Origin: Atriophallophorus winterbourni
Taxonomy: Eukaryota; Platyhelminthes; Trematoda; Plagiorchiida; Microphallidae
Assembly (NCBI GenBank): GCA_013407085.1
Contig: JACCGJ010005229.1
Coordinates: 1 to 64,000 of the forward strand
Direction: 5' to 3'
DNA: 64,000 nt
Of this stretch, positions 31,060 to 42,290 are shown in pieces; the first letter of the stretch is position 1; each line of letters starts with the position of its first letter. Both the position numbers and the translations under genes were made by a program. A model generated the notes under the pieces. That model was not told the DNA's origin. It made no database searches and worked only from the letters and a program-made list of their open reading frames with translations.

Positions 31060-31594
31060 CCCATTAAGAGCTTTCGTTGAACCGGATAAGCGTTTCTCGC
31101 ACAGGCACGTAGACCTCGTTGGCCCGTTTCCACCTTCACGTGGCTATGCATCTGTCGCCCCTGCTAGGCAATCACCATTTGCCTATGGAGATAACGTGAC
31201 GCGCTTGCGACACGGTAGGAGTCGTTTCCACACACCATCCCCGCGACTTCAAGCCAAACAGTCCCACATGCCGAAGGAGTTGGCACGTTGCCAGTATGTC
31301 TTTCTCCGAAACGACATGGTGAAGCAACCTCTTCACCCTCCTTCTGATGGACCATTTAAGATAATTCGGCGGTCCCAAAAATCAGTTGTGATTGACCGCG
31401 CCGGTCGACACGACACGGTCTCGATTGACAGAGTCAAACCAGCTTTCATGGACAATGCAGTTGACTTAGCTAATCCGCCAGACCCAAACCCAACACCACC
31501 GGTGATAACCCGTACTTTAATATTGACTATCTCAACGCCTGCCAGCACAACAGCTAGGCGAGCGAAACGGCAACCCATAAGGTTCGCCGACTAG
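31060..31594 (+). pseudogene. Integrase remnant fused to pol C-terminus
   Basis: Begins VEPDKRFSHRHVDLVGPFPP and SRGY, the start of the integrase catalytic core with its first Asp. Then, with a frame change, it jumps to KQSHMPKELARCQYVFLRND, VKQPLHPPSDGPFKIIRR, AGRHDTVSIDRVKPAF and RAKRQPIRFAD, the C-terminal part that contains the GPF/Y motif. The second Asp and Glu of the catalytic triad are deleted. The pol segment between the end of gag (30976) and this point, normally well over 2 kb, is absent. Confidence 0.8.
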
Positions 31595-31626
31595 TTAGCA
31601 CATTTTTAAAGTGTTATCACTTGGTA

Positions 31627-32310
31627 TATGCCCGTGCATGCTTTACGTACCTCATCACTATAACTCGGTCGTGGCCATAAAGCCATGCACCAGAGAGTTT
31701 TACTTCTCAGGTACACATGCACCCCCAGCTGTGGAAATTGTGGCACGCGCCACCCCTGGATCACCGACGCTTGTCGCCACCTTATCCGGTAACCTGGAAT
31801 ACACGCATCATCCTGTGTATCCCCTCGGTACGCATTTACCTCCCGCTGTGGAAAACGTGGCACGCGCCACCCCCGGATCGCCGACGCCTGTCGCCATCCT
31901 CCCGGTTGCCCCTACCATCAACACACGCCGCACAACACGGGCGCTCTCCCAAGACGGTCGCCATTGAACGTGTTGGCAAGCATGACACTGTCTCAAATTG
32001 AATTGAATTGAACGCCAACCCCGGCACCACTGGTCATTACCCCTCCTGTCCCTACAGCTAACCCAGAGCCAGCCACTACAGGAACCAAACGTGCTAAACG
32101 CGAACCCGTTCGATTCGCTGATTTTGTTGTTAATAGTTGATAATTTCATATCTTTTAGCATGCACGGGTGCATTATTTCGTACCTCATTCTAATCACTCG
32201 GTCGTGGCACTAAACCCATGCACCAGGGAGTTTTCTTTTTCTTTCTTCCCTCAGGTACGCATACACTCACCGCTGATGCCACCGAATCGCGCACCCTTCC
32301 TGGTCCACCT
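31627..32310 (+). repeat. Duplicated 3' module in LTR element
   Basis: The block at about 31627-31770 recurs at 32158-32310 with the same order: GTGCATG.., CGTACCTCAT, ACTCGGTCGTGGC, CCATGCACCAG.GAGTTTT, a pyrimidine run with TCAG, then GGTACRCAT. A shorter extra copy of the GGTACGCAT..GGCACGCGCCACCCC part lies at 31827. The codons before it are also duplicated: RAKRQPIRFAD ends near 31594 and RAKREPVRFAD near 32125. An AATTGAATTGAATTG tract at 31995 is inserted in the second unit. Confidence 0.7.
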
Positions 32311-32850
32311 ACGCTTGCCCCCCCAACTCACCCGGTAGCCCTAGCCACCAACAAGAGCACAATTGTTCCAACACGCCTGTCACGTCACACAAGGTCCTTA
32401 CCAGCCCAGATTTACGCGCCAACCGATTCTCCTGGCGCAGCCGTTTACCATCCTTCTTCGGGACACAGGAAATTCTGAGCAGGAACTGTGTTTTCGAAGC
32501 TTCCGGTTCTTGTTGTCAAGCCTACGAATGCGCCTGCTTCTGCTCAAATTGGGTTCATACTAAGACCACGCCAAACGGGAAAATCCCGCTAGCAGCTGTT
32601 CACTCCATGTGAGGCGGATCGGCAGTACGTTCACTGACATGTGAGACGCTACTTGGCTTAGTCCTGATCGGTTCACCGTACATCCTACTCTCGAACCACC
32701 GAAGATCGACCCACGCAGACCGAGCGCCCTGGCTGACTTCTATGTGACTGGTTGCTGAGAGACTACGTTCCTACCCGGGGTAACCTGAAACCCGCATGCG
32801 CCACACTACTGGCAACTCCCGATCAGAAGTCTTCGTTGACCAGACTTCTT

Positions 32851-32862
32851 GGAGGGGGGCTG
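32851..32862 (+). promoter_or_regulatory. Polypurine tract before 3' LTR
   Basis: GGAGGGGGGC lies directly before the 3' LTR, in the position used to prime plus-strand DNA synthesis in LTR retroelements. Confidence 0.65.
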
Positions 32863-33038
32863 TGTAACACCGCTTGTTTTGCCTCATCAAAACATTGACC
32901 TTGACAATTATTAACTTCCGTTTTCGTTTGTGCGTGCATCGTGATCGCTCTGTACACGTTTTGGCTACCGCTATATATCTTCCAGTCAACCTGCCTTTTC
33001 TCCAACGTTCTTGGGGACATTATTGTAGTACTACTACA
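32863..33038 (+). repeat. 3' LTR
   Basis: 176 bp, matching 29803-29985 apart from four substitutions and the loss of 7 bases near the end. It is followed by the target-site duplication GACT. Confidence 0.9.
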
Positions 33039-33042
33039 GACT

Positions 33043-34607
33043 AAACCAATGGCGGGTCTGGTTGGAAGATAATAAATGTTTTCTGTAATTCAACCAGATT
33101 CATACAAAAATATTTAAGGCAGCATTAATCACTCCGACTAACTCACTCAATTTACTAAATACCATACAGTAAATTAGCTGTCCTCGAAAGTGCTTTCAGT
33201 TTGTTCGATATTAAAATCGTTCGCAAGTGTATTTTATGTTCAAATGTCTCCACATCAAGTAGGTCATAATTTGGACAGAGATGGACGAATTACATATCGT
33301 TCGGTAGCTATCGTTGTTCCCCGCTCCTCACAGACAGATATGTCTTCACTGCACAATCTGATCTTGACAACTGAAACAGACTCCGTCGAAAACATTGCAT
33401 ACGATTGTTCGTTATTTTTGAACGATTATTTGGTCTTCAATTTCGGCAACCTATGTCAAGGAGAGCGAACAAGCGATACAAGAAAAATCATCTAGGAAGG
33501 AATGCTAATCTAAATTGTCAAACGCCATAAGTTTGATTAACGATTGGCAAATTGAAGGCATCGGAGTTGAAGAACAGTAGTCCAGCCTATTTTACCAACT
33601 TAAACTCAGCATTCGTAACTAAATAGCGTGGAAGTGCATTCGGATGTAAAAATCCGCAGTCGCACTCGGAGATAGATTTACATGCGAAACATGGCTTGGA
33701 GAAACTATCGACGGTTAACCAATGAAATCATATGTGAGACCTTTCGAACAGGTAGAAACCATGTTTGTGAAGTTATCAATAAAGACAAAATACAGTTTCT
33801 TGCTGATATAATTTCTAAAATGCAGCGTAATCTAAACCCCATTTACCAGATTGTGAAGAAGCAGTGTTCAGTGAAACCAGGAGTTGCGGCATTACAGACG
33901 CAATCTGGAATGATTCATAATGCAGCTGACACTGTGGATGATCTCATACATCATTATCCTAAGGAAAGCGTAGATATACAACTGTGATTCATGAATAACG
34001 CATCGTGTGCCATTGGACTCAATAAGCATTACCAAATAAAGAGGTGCTGGAAACTCTGTTATCGTTGAATCCCAGAAAATCCTCTAGTTGTTCACAATTT
34101 CAGTGCGGATGCGTGACAGATTTATTCTGCGAATCGCTGACCCAAAGTGTCATACCGACAGACTGGAAATCCGATAAATTATACCCGATTTTCAAAGGCG
34201 TTCAGAGCCTGCAAATTGCAGGCCTGTTACCCTGTTGTCCGCTGTATCATAGGTGCTCGTAACGATCTTGGCGAACAAACTAAGCAAATACCTTGAGGAA
34301 ATTACACTTTTTTCGGGAGCGCAACACAGATTTAGAACTGGATACTCCTGCATTACTAACATTCTCTTTACCTTTGACGATCGGATTCCAACAGTAGATG
34401 TTAGGGATACCATCCATGTATGTCACCTCGATATGTCGAAGGCATTTGACCTCGTAAACCCCAGTATTCTCTTACAGAAGCTTGAACGTTGTAGTATCAA
34501 TGGCAGAATATAAGCCTGGTTAGAAAATTACCTGACTGATGGCTTGTTCAAGTCATTGTTGACGGTGATTTATCGGAGTCGGTACTAGTGTTAGGTGGGG
34601 TAATTCA
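33043..34607 (+). pseudogene. CR1-E ORF2, endonuclease to mid RT
   Basis: Decayed but ordered: LHNLILTTETDSVENIAYDC and DYLVFNFGNLCQ (end of endonuclease, 33340-33450); MRNMAWRNYRRLTNEI, LADIISKMQRNLNPIYQIVK and KPGVAALQTQSGM (linker, 33682-33920); FCESLTQSVIPTDWKSDKLY near 34130; and AQHRFRTGYSCITNILFTFD and CHLDMSKAFDLVNPSILLQK at 34320-34480. At GGVIQG (34590-34607) it is cut by a minus-strand CR1, and it resumes at about 35976. Confidence 0.85.
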
Positions 34608-35970
34608 AGGTAATTCAAGCTTTTTAATGGTCCAAAAAGCAACAAGCTCAACAACAACCATAGGATGTTAAAAATTGAAAATTAAGTGTATAAACAATAT
34701 AAGGACATAGATTAAACAGTATATACTTGTTCTGGAAACGAATTATGCAATAAAAATTCATCTAATTTTGTTTTAAAGTCATGCAAGCTAGTAGCATGAG
34801 CAACGGTTGAAGGTAAACTGTTCCAAGTAAAACAGACACGGACAGAGTAAAAATACCTTCTACAGTTCAGGCTGGAATGGGGTACGACCAGCACATATTC
34901 ATGGTTCCGATAATTCCTCGTATCCAATCGCGTGAATAAATCCTGTAAGTGATGTTTCGGGGTATGGAATGTTTTGTAAAGTAAGATAAGGAAAAGATAG
35001 GGAATATCGAACAGATTCAGTTGAGCTATCCTTTCTTTATATGGTTTGTTTCGGATGCTGAGAACTAGTTCCGTTGAGCGGTGATAGATTCGCTGCATAA
35101 GTTCCACATCCCTCTTGAGCCACGGAGACCATGACTGCACACCCTATTCCATGACTGGTCTCAAGTACGTATTCATGATCCTTGGGAATATCTTGGGCAA
35201 AAATTTCCAAATACACGTTTGAGTAGATTAGGAACACGTGTTTCTTTTTTAAAGGCACTGTTATTTTGAAGTGATGTTTTTAAACTGGAGCATATCCAGA
35301 CACCCAAATGTTTTTCTTCACTGCAATTTTCAAGGACATGCGAACCTATGTGATATGTGAACTCTACTCGATTCCCCACATTCATGATCCTGCATTTGTT
35401 AAAGTTAAACGGCAGTTTGTTCTTCAACGACCAGTTGTGAAGCGTATCAAGATCCTTTTGTAATAGCAGACAGTCTTCTGGACTACGAATGCTGCGCCAA
35501 ATCTTTATGTCGTCCGCAAAAAACGAAATGTTACATCGAACAATTTCCGGTATTTCATTGACATAAACAGAAAGAGGATCGGACCAAGGACTGAGCCTTG
35601 GGGAACTCCGCTAGTTGCTGCAATTGGTTTGGATAATGCACCATCAACACGTACCTGGTTAGTGCGATTTGTTAGGTAGTCATTTAGCCAATTCAGCAAC
35701 TTTCCGGTGATACCAAGACTTTCAAGCTGCTGCAGTAGTAGGGAATGGTCAACACGTTCGAATGGTTTTGAAATATCTAAGTAGCACGCGTGTATTGCTT
35801 GTCCCTTATCTACTGATTTTGTCCAATCATCAAGCGTTACCAGTAAATTAGACAAACAGGAATAATTTCGTCTGAATCCATGCTGGTTCCTCGAGAGCAA
35901 CTGATTATTCTCGAAGTATTTCATTAGATCGTCAACAATGAGTCGCTTGATTAATTTTTAAATCACTGGT
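34608..35970 (-). pseudogene. CR1 RT, minus strand, inserted in CR1-E
   Basis: From 35924 down: FENNQLLSRNQHGFRRNYSC, HACYLDISKPFERVDHSLLL, ATSGVPQGSVLGPILFLF, NKLPFNFNKCRIMNVGNRVE, LGVWICSSLKTSLQ, then QSWSPWLKRDVELMQRIYHR, RNKPYKERIAQLNLFDIPYL and VRVCFTWNSLPSTV, and a C-terminal LDEFLLHNSFPEQV. The FADD region is out of frame, and the N-terminus before RT finger motifs is missing (5' truncation). The 3' tail at about 34610-34640 has ATTAAAAAGCTTGAATTACC on the minus strand. GTGGGGT.AATT at 34593 and 35985 may be the target-site duplication. Confidence 0.88.
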
Positions 35971-35975
35971 AACAG

Positions 35976-37027
35976 AGTAACGAGTGGGGTGAATTAGAGT
36001 TCCGTCCTCGGACCAATCCTCTTCGCACTTTATGCCAATGACTTCCCGGCTCTCATCAAATGTAAGATCGTACTGTTCGCGAACAATTTAAAGTGTGGTC
36101 GAGGATAAATGAGCCTGAAGACTGCGAACGGCTTCAGATAGATCAGTACAATCTCCATGTTTGCCTACTAAAAATGGCAAATCTTTCAATTTCAAAGGTC
36201 TCATAGGTTAAACCTAGGAATATATTTGCAGTTACAAAATTGTTTTGGTGCACTCAACCTTTTGTGGAACATGTAGCAAAAGGACTTGGGTGTTTTGATG
36301 TCAAGCCACTGCAACTCCGTCTATCGCAAAACATCAAAGAAATTGTCGCTCCTAAAGAGGATGTTCCTTAGGTACACAAAACAGACAATTACCCGCATTA
36401 TACATACGAACATCATACCAAAGATGGAATATGCAGTTCAAGCATGATTGCCATGTCTTAAAAAAGATGTTGCGACTTTGGAAACAATATACCAACGAGC
36501 TACGAAACTTTTTGCCGTATTCATCAGGAAACCATACAATGCGCGAATCAAAACCCTGAATTTATTCGATTACTCACGTCGTCTTCTCCTAAGAGATACG
36601 ATTTTATTGTACACTCGTTTGAATACCGCAAACCACCCTCTACATTGCTCATTTAATCTACGGGGCTCGCATGATACAAGAACTCAAACATTGATTATTA
36701 CCGTCCCTGAATCGCGACGCAACTGTAGACAACATTTGTTTTCTGTGCGAATTTGTTTTAGTTGGAACAATCTACCCGAAAATGTTATAAACTCACAAAA
36801 TCAGCAGATGTTCAAGAGAAGTCTTAATGCCATTTTGACTCTCAACCCGTGCATCAAAGTAAACTTAAATCTAGACCCCATGCGTTTACACTTGTAATCC
36901 TACGAATCGAAAACAAGAAACAACCAAATCCCGTTTTTGATAGTTATATTATTCGTAGTACCCATATTATTCTGTCGATTCTGTAAAGTTTTATGCTTTT
37001 TAGAACATTAAAATTGAATTGAATTGA
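35976..37027 (+). pseudogene. CR1-E RT C-terminal half
   Basis: Continuation of CR1-E after the minus-strand insertion: SSVLGPILFALYANDFPALI, KMEYAVQAWLPCLKKDVATL, YQRATKLFAVFIRKPYNARI, RLLLRDTILLYTRLN and FSVRICFSWNNLPENVI, ending in ATTAAAATTGAATTGAATTG at about 37007. It is less damaged than the copy at 26266-27367. Confidence 0.87.
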
Positions 37028-37325
37028 ACGTTTCCCGGTATTCTCTCGCCTGAAAACTACTCATTCAAGACTTTCGTAACAAAATGCTCGGAAATTTACA
37101 AAGTCTGTTTATAAACGTTTAAAAGTTTCTACCTCCTGAGTCTTGCCGTCAGATAATTTCAAGCAAATCATCCGAGAACTGTTGTTTAACAAGCCGCTAG
37201 TTGACGTTTAGACCACAACAAATGCGTGAACGAATCAATTGCAAACCACATCTTTTGATTGTTGTTGTTGTTGGCCTCCTTCGGTCGATGTCGACCATGG
37301 ATGTACATCACAAACGCGTGAATGT

Positions 37326-38182
37326 TCAAGTTTTGCCGCTTTTCGAGTGACTAAACAGTCCGATTCGGGAGGAACAATCTCTCCCGCAGCGCTGGCAACG
37401 ATAGTCAGAACTCGGTTGTATTGCGTTAGTTGCACGTCGGCGGCGTGATCTGCGTTCAGCTGCCAAGAGCTGTATCTGCTCCTCCCCAGCATGCAGACGA
37501 CGCTTTACACAGTGCCTCCAATGTGAGCGGTCGAGAGCAAGTTCTTCCCAACTCGCCGGGTCAATGCCAAGAGCTTTCATATCTCTTTTACAAACGTCTT
37601 TGTACCGCAAGTGCGGTCTGCCCAATGGTCGACTTCCTAGTTGCAACTCACCATAGAGTAGATCTTTCGGAATACGACCATTTTCCATTCTATAGACATG
37701 ACCAAGCCAGCGCAGGCGGCGCTGTCGCAATAGAGTGAACATGCTCTGTAGACCAGCTTTTAAAAGCACTTCAGCATTAGTCACTCTGTCCATCCACGAT
37801 ATGTTCAAGATACGACGGATGCTTCGTAGATGGAAAGCATTCAGCTTCCGTTCGTGTCTTGCGTGGGTGGTCCAGGTTTCACTGCCGTACAGTAAAGCGT
37901 TCAGTACGCACGCGCTGTACACCATCATTTTCGTCTTTACAGTCAGCTTGCGGTTACCCCAAACACGAGAGTTCAAACGGACAGAATGACAGCTGCTCTG
38001 CCAATTCGCTTATCAATCTCCGTGTCTAGCGAGAGGTTATCCGCAATGGTTGAACCAAGGTATGTGAACTGATGTACTGATTCAAGCTGACAGTTTCCAA
38101 CAGTTATGATGGGAGGCGATACAGTCCCTTGGCTAAGGACTTTGGTCTTGCTCATGCTATTGTTAGACCAAAGTCTTTGCAT
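37326..38182 (-). pseudogene. LINE ORF C-terminus with zinc finger (copy 1)
   Basis: Continues the LINE ORF in two frames: 37973-38182 (YLGSTIADNLSLDTEIDKRI, the YLGS motif) and 37326-37976 (NSRVWGNRKLTVKTKMMVYS, LLYGSETWTTHARHE, RRLRWLGHVYRMENGRIPK, GRPHLRYKDVCKRDMKAL and ALDRSHWRHCVKRRL), joined by a 1-nt loss near 37975. The end, YRCQRCGRDCSSRIGLFSHS, is a C2H2/C2HC-like finger, probably for nucleic-acid binding. Confidence 0.9.
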
Positions 38183-40491
38183 GCCGACGAAAAACAGTCC
38201 ATTAGAGACTGAAGGTGCTCCTGGGAGTGAGCAATAAAGGCTGCATCGTCGGCAAACAGCAGGTCACGGATTAGCACATTTCGTGCCTTGGTTTGTGCTC
38301 TCAACCGGTTTAGGTTGAAAAGCTTGCCATCATTTCGCGTGCGTAAGTAAATACCTTCTGTTCTCGTCCTGAAAGCGTACTTCAGAAGCAGAGCAAAGAA
38401 AATGCCGAACAGCGTGGGAGCCAGAACACACCCTTGTTTGACGCCTCGGCGGATTTCAAAGGCTTCTGAGCTGAAACCGTTAAAATGGACTGAGCCCTTC
38501 ATGCCTGAGTGGAACGAAATAACGAGCTTTAGCAGTCTTGGTGGGCAGCCTATCAAATTAAGCATTTTGAAAAGACCCTCCCTGCTGACGTAGTCGAATG
38601 CCTTCGTTAAATCAATAAAAACAGCGTATAATGGCATACGCTGTTCCCGACACTTTTCTTGAAGTTGTCTTAGGGAGAAGATCATGTCAACGGTCGATCT
38701 TCCCTTGCGAAAGCCACATTGAGATTCGGAGTAAATTCTATCAGCTAAAACTTGCAGCCGGATCTGTAAGACTTTAGCAAACAATTTGCCTACAACATTC
38801 AGAAGGGAGATTCCTCTGTAATTGTTGCAGTCGCCTCTATCTCCTTTATTCTTGAATAGCGTGATGATCTTTGTGTCTCGCATCTCTTGTGGGACACCCC
38901 CCTCCTGCCAGCACTGAAGAAGCAAATGGTGAAGAGGCTGTAATAATGCTGCTCTACCGCATTTGATGAGCTCAGGTGGAATTCCGTCGTCACCAGGGGC
39001 CTTCCCATTCGCTAAGCGGTCGATTGCCTTATTGAGCTCATCAAGAGTAGGAGGGGTATCTAGATATTCAATGGTCGGCAACCGTTCGACATTTTCAAGT
39101 GCATGCGGTAGAACCGTACTGTCCCTAGAGTAGAGGGAGGAGAAGTGCTCTACCCATCTTTCCATCTGTTGAGTTTTGTCGACAATCGGCTTACCAGATA
39201 AAGACTTAATGGGAGCCGTTTTAAGTTTGTTTGGGCCAATGGCTCTCTTGATCCCATCATACATACCGTGAAAATTGCCGGTATCCGCAGCTTTTTGGAT
39301 ATTGAGGCTAACTTCAGTCCAATAGTCGTTTGCACAACGCCTTGCAGTCTGTTGGACCTTATTTCTAGCTGCTCTTAAAAGTCGTAAGTTTTCATCTGTT
39401 GGCAAACCTTTGAACCTCAAGAATGCTGACCGTTTCTCATCCAACACAGCAGTCATCTCAGAAGCTTTTGCTTCGAACCAGTCGCTCGTTCGAGCTTTCT
39501 TCGGACCGAAAGTGGAAAGTGCGACTCGGCATATGCTGTTTTTAATCGATTCCCAGTTTTCTGAAGCCGATTCAAGTGGGGTTGTCTTGCTGAACTCGGC
39601 TGTGAAGGCTTTTGCAAATCGCGCAGCTAGATTAGGTTCGCACATGCGGGTGACGTCAATCCTAGGCTTACCAGACAATTTGGTGCGGTGAAATCTTGTG
39701 TCGGAAAGCTTCAGTTTTGCACAAACCAGTGAATGATCAGTGTCACAGTCTGCGCTTTGATATGATCTGGTGAGAAGTACGCTTCCTATATTAGTGCGCC
39801 TAACAAGAATAAGATCAAGCTGGTGCCAGTGCTTAGAGCGAGGATGTTTCCAAGAGACCTTATGCTGTGGTTTTGTTTGAAAGAAAGTGTTACTAACACA
39901 GAGACTGAACTGTGTGCATAATTCTAAAAGGCGTAGTCCATTTTCATTAGTTTTACCTACACCGAATTTCCCGAGACAGTTTTGCCAAGATTCGTAATCC
40001 GCACCAACTCTAGCATTGAAATCACCCAATACCACTACACAGTTTCTTTGTGGCACGTTTTTCAGGACTGTTGCGAGGTTGTAATAAAAAGCGTCTTTTT
40101 CAGTAGTCGTCGCAGAGAGCGTCGGCGCATAAACGTTTACCAACGTAATGGTACCAGTAATGCACCTCAGATTTAGAGTCCAAATCCGTTCGCTCCCGCT
40201 GCTGCTCGGTTCTGTTGCTTTTAGAAGGTCGTTTCGAACGGCAAACCCAACTCCATGCAGTCGAGGCTCATCAGAACCCCTTCCTTTCCAAAAAAACGTG
40301 TAATCTCTTTCTGTCAGCTTACCAGTGTCTGGTAATCGCGTCTCTTGTAGGGCTGCCACGTCGACCTTTAGTCTCTTTAACTCGTTGTTAATAACAGCAG
40401 ATTTTCTTACGCCTCTGATATTCGAGACGTCGTCGTGAAATCCAGGAAGCATGGACCGGACGTTCCAGGTTCCTAGTTTCAGAAATGACAT
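38152..40491 (-). pseudogene. LINE endonuclease and reverse transcriptase (copy 1)
   Basis: A 779-codon frame from MSFLKLGTWNVRSM. The APE-type endonuclease occupies residues 1 to about 240: GTWNVRS, ALQETRLPD (catalytic Glu), VNVYAPT, VVVLGDFNARVGA, QLDLILVRR and DTDHSLVCAK (Asp-His). The RT lies from about 470: LANGKAPGDDGIPPELIK, KGDRGDCNNYRGISLLNVVG, SQCGFRKGRSTVDMIFSLRQ, AVFIDLTKAFDYVSREGLF, GVKQGCVLAPTLFGIFF and LLFADDAAFIAHSQ (catalytic Asp pair). A 1-nt loss near 38153 takes the frame out just after FGLTI; the protein sense continues at 38182 with MSKTKVL. These proteins nick DNA and copy element RNA at the nick. Database entries call such proteins craniofacial development protein 2, which is misleading. 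Confidence 0.93.
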
Positions 40492-41336
40492 TTGTTTTTT
40501 CGTAGTTGGTTTCGCTGGTGCGGAAATAACAGTCTGCTTGTCGGTTGATTCCTAATCCCCATGCACCCAATGAGGATAGCAGACCGTGGCGAGACGGCAC
40601 CATATTGGCTGGGGGCTGCCCAGCTTGAGGCGGGCGGTAGCCGTCCAATGAGACCTGAAAGTCTCTCCCACCGTCGAAAGCAGCCCCAGGCGCTGAGCTC
40701 TACGCCAATCGAGCCATAGCTTTTAACCGGTATCTGCTGCTTCCCGTGTTATTATCCGCAGAAGCGGAATGGAGTGTCCTCTCCATTGGTGCGTTGTGAT
40801 GTACGCCAGGGCAGTTCAAAGTGGAGAACTAGCTGTTGCCCATGCAGCAAGTGCTCCCTCTCCACGGCACCATCGGAACCAAAGGAACAGCTAGGCTGAT
40901 ACGTTTGGACAACGATGCCGTCGCAGAAGTTGGCAGGGCGAAGTTGTAAAAAACTTCGGACTGCCTAACGGGACTCCGGCTCCGGATTTTTCCTCGAGGT
41001 TGACTCCTGAAGCCTTTTCCATGATTGGATGTAGCCACAAGGCAGTGGAGGTTTGAGATAAGGGTTTTCCTTCCCCCAGGTGGACCGCCTTCATGGACTT
41101 ACGAGCTCCACCTGCCCGAAGCATGCTGGTTTTGAGGCGCCAGTCAGCCGCCTTCGCCCTTTCTCCTGTCAGTAGAAGCAGTTCCGCCAGGTCGCACAGG
41201 ACCACGCGTGCAGGCCAGGAGCTGGACTTGGTTGCCAGAGGCTATATGAGACGCGTGCCATTGGAGCATTTTTAGAATTGGGAGCTTATCCCCAAAACCG
41301 CCCCGGCTTTGACAACCTTGGAACCATCTTTTGATT

Positions 41337-42290
41337 ACACCTTGGTATATTTTTAGATAAAAGTTTGCAACATTTAAAAAATTGAAAATGTTACGTAAGC
41401 GGATTCAACATTGTTGATTTTAAGGCGAAAACAACGCGACGTTATGGTCAGTGCATCACGTATTAGGTCACAATTTCGTAAGGAATTTGTTTTTACGCTA
41501 ATTTTAAAAATCGATACAAATGATGTGCACTCATTCGTTTACTGGCACATGATTTTTCACTCACCAAAACGAAAAAAATTGATTAAAATTGTAAGTGCAA
41601 CTTTTGTTGGAAAACCTCCGTCCTAAGGAATCATGAACCATACCACAAATATGTATCGAAACATAAGTTAATAAATTCTGTTATCTTACTTAGTTCTTGG
41701 AAGCGAATAGATATTTATTGGCGAGATACAAATATTAGTGATTTATTTATTTTGATTCGTATTATATCTACAAAATAACAACATCTGAACTAATTTTCAG
41801 CTGATTAGAGATATGACGAACGGGTGATTCTCTGCACTATCTAAACTCCATCTATACGGTTCACCACTGTTTTTGCTGAATCAAAAGTGCAACCATTTTC
41901 AAGAAGAACGATACGGTTTACAAATTTATACTGCACTGAAAAGCATATTAACCATACAAGGACAGTGCCGCTACGCTTGCTTTGTCATGCGTACATAATG
42001 GAAATATGTCGCATTTCATTCCACTATAGTGAGCTCAATTTATTATTTTTACCATTGGGCAGACAGCACATGCGATAAAAAGCCGTTTCACATTGAATCT
42101 ATTGGAAGCTCACCAATCGATGCTGCTGTGAACAAATGGTTCGCAACCCTAAGTTATTATACAAAATCATGAACGCGAAAACAATAATGAAACCTATAAT
42201 TTTTGCCGTCCAGAATCGTGAAAACTCACTGAAACAGCGTCGGAAACCGCAAATACTCGAACGATTTATTACACTAGAGTGTTTGTGCCA
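41337..42290. other. AT-rich stretch between CR1 fragments (copy B)
   Basis: Matches 27601-28570. No gene or element recognised. Confidence 0.45.

Larger units (their letters stand above)
29799..33042 (+). mobile_element. CsRn1-like Ty3/gypsy LTR element, pol deleted
   Basis: LTRs lie at 29803-29985 and 32863-33038, with TG..CA ends and a 4-bp target-site duplication GACT at 29799-29802 and 33039-33042. The LTRs differ by four substitutions and one 7-bp gap, so insertion is fairly recent. The interior keeps a gag frame and the two ends of integrase but lacks protease, reverse transcriptase, RNase H and the integrase catalytic core. It could move only with proteins supplied by an intact relative. 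The gag type and the primer site point to the CsRn1 clade known from trematodes. Confidence 0.88.
37261..41324 (-). mobile_element. CFDP2-like LINE, full-length copy 1
   Basis: A 4064-bp insertion with an exact 12-bp target-site duplication, CATCTTTTGATT, at 37249-37260 and 41325-41336. The uninterrupted site is seen in copy A at 27589-27602. The 5' end on the minus strand is GGTTCCAAGGTTGTC, the same as in the second copy (57966), and the 3' end is a CAACAACAACAAC tail. There is about 0.8 kb of 5' leader, then one large ORF with endonuclease, RT and a C-terminal finger. Two single-base losses break the ORF, so the copy is probably inactive but young. Confidence 0.92.

Noticed and set aside
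38402..40176. Long open frames on the plus strand opposite the LINE ORF, and the like opposite other elements
   Set aside because: They are antisense shadows of well-supported reverse transcriptase and endonuclease coding sequence, with no domains of their own.
37326..40491. Host gene for craniofacial development protein 2
   Set aside because: The similarity is to a LINE endonuclease-RT; target-site duplications, tail and multiple copies show a retrotransposon.
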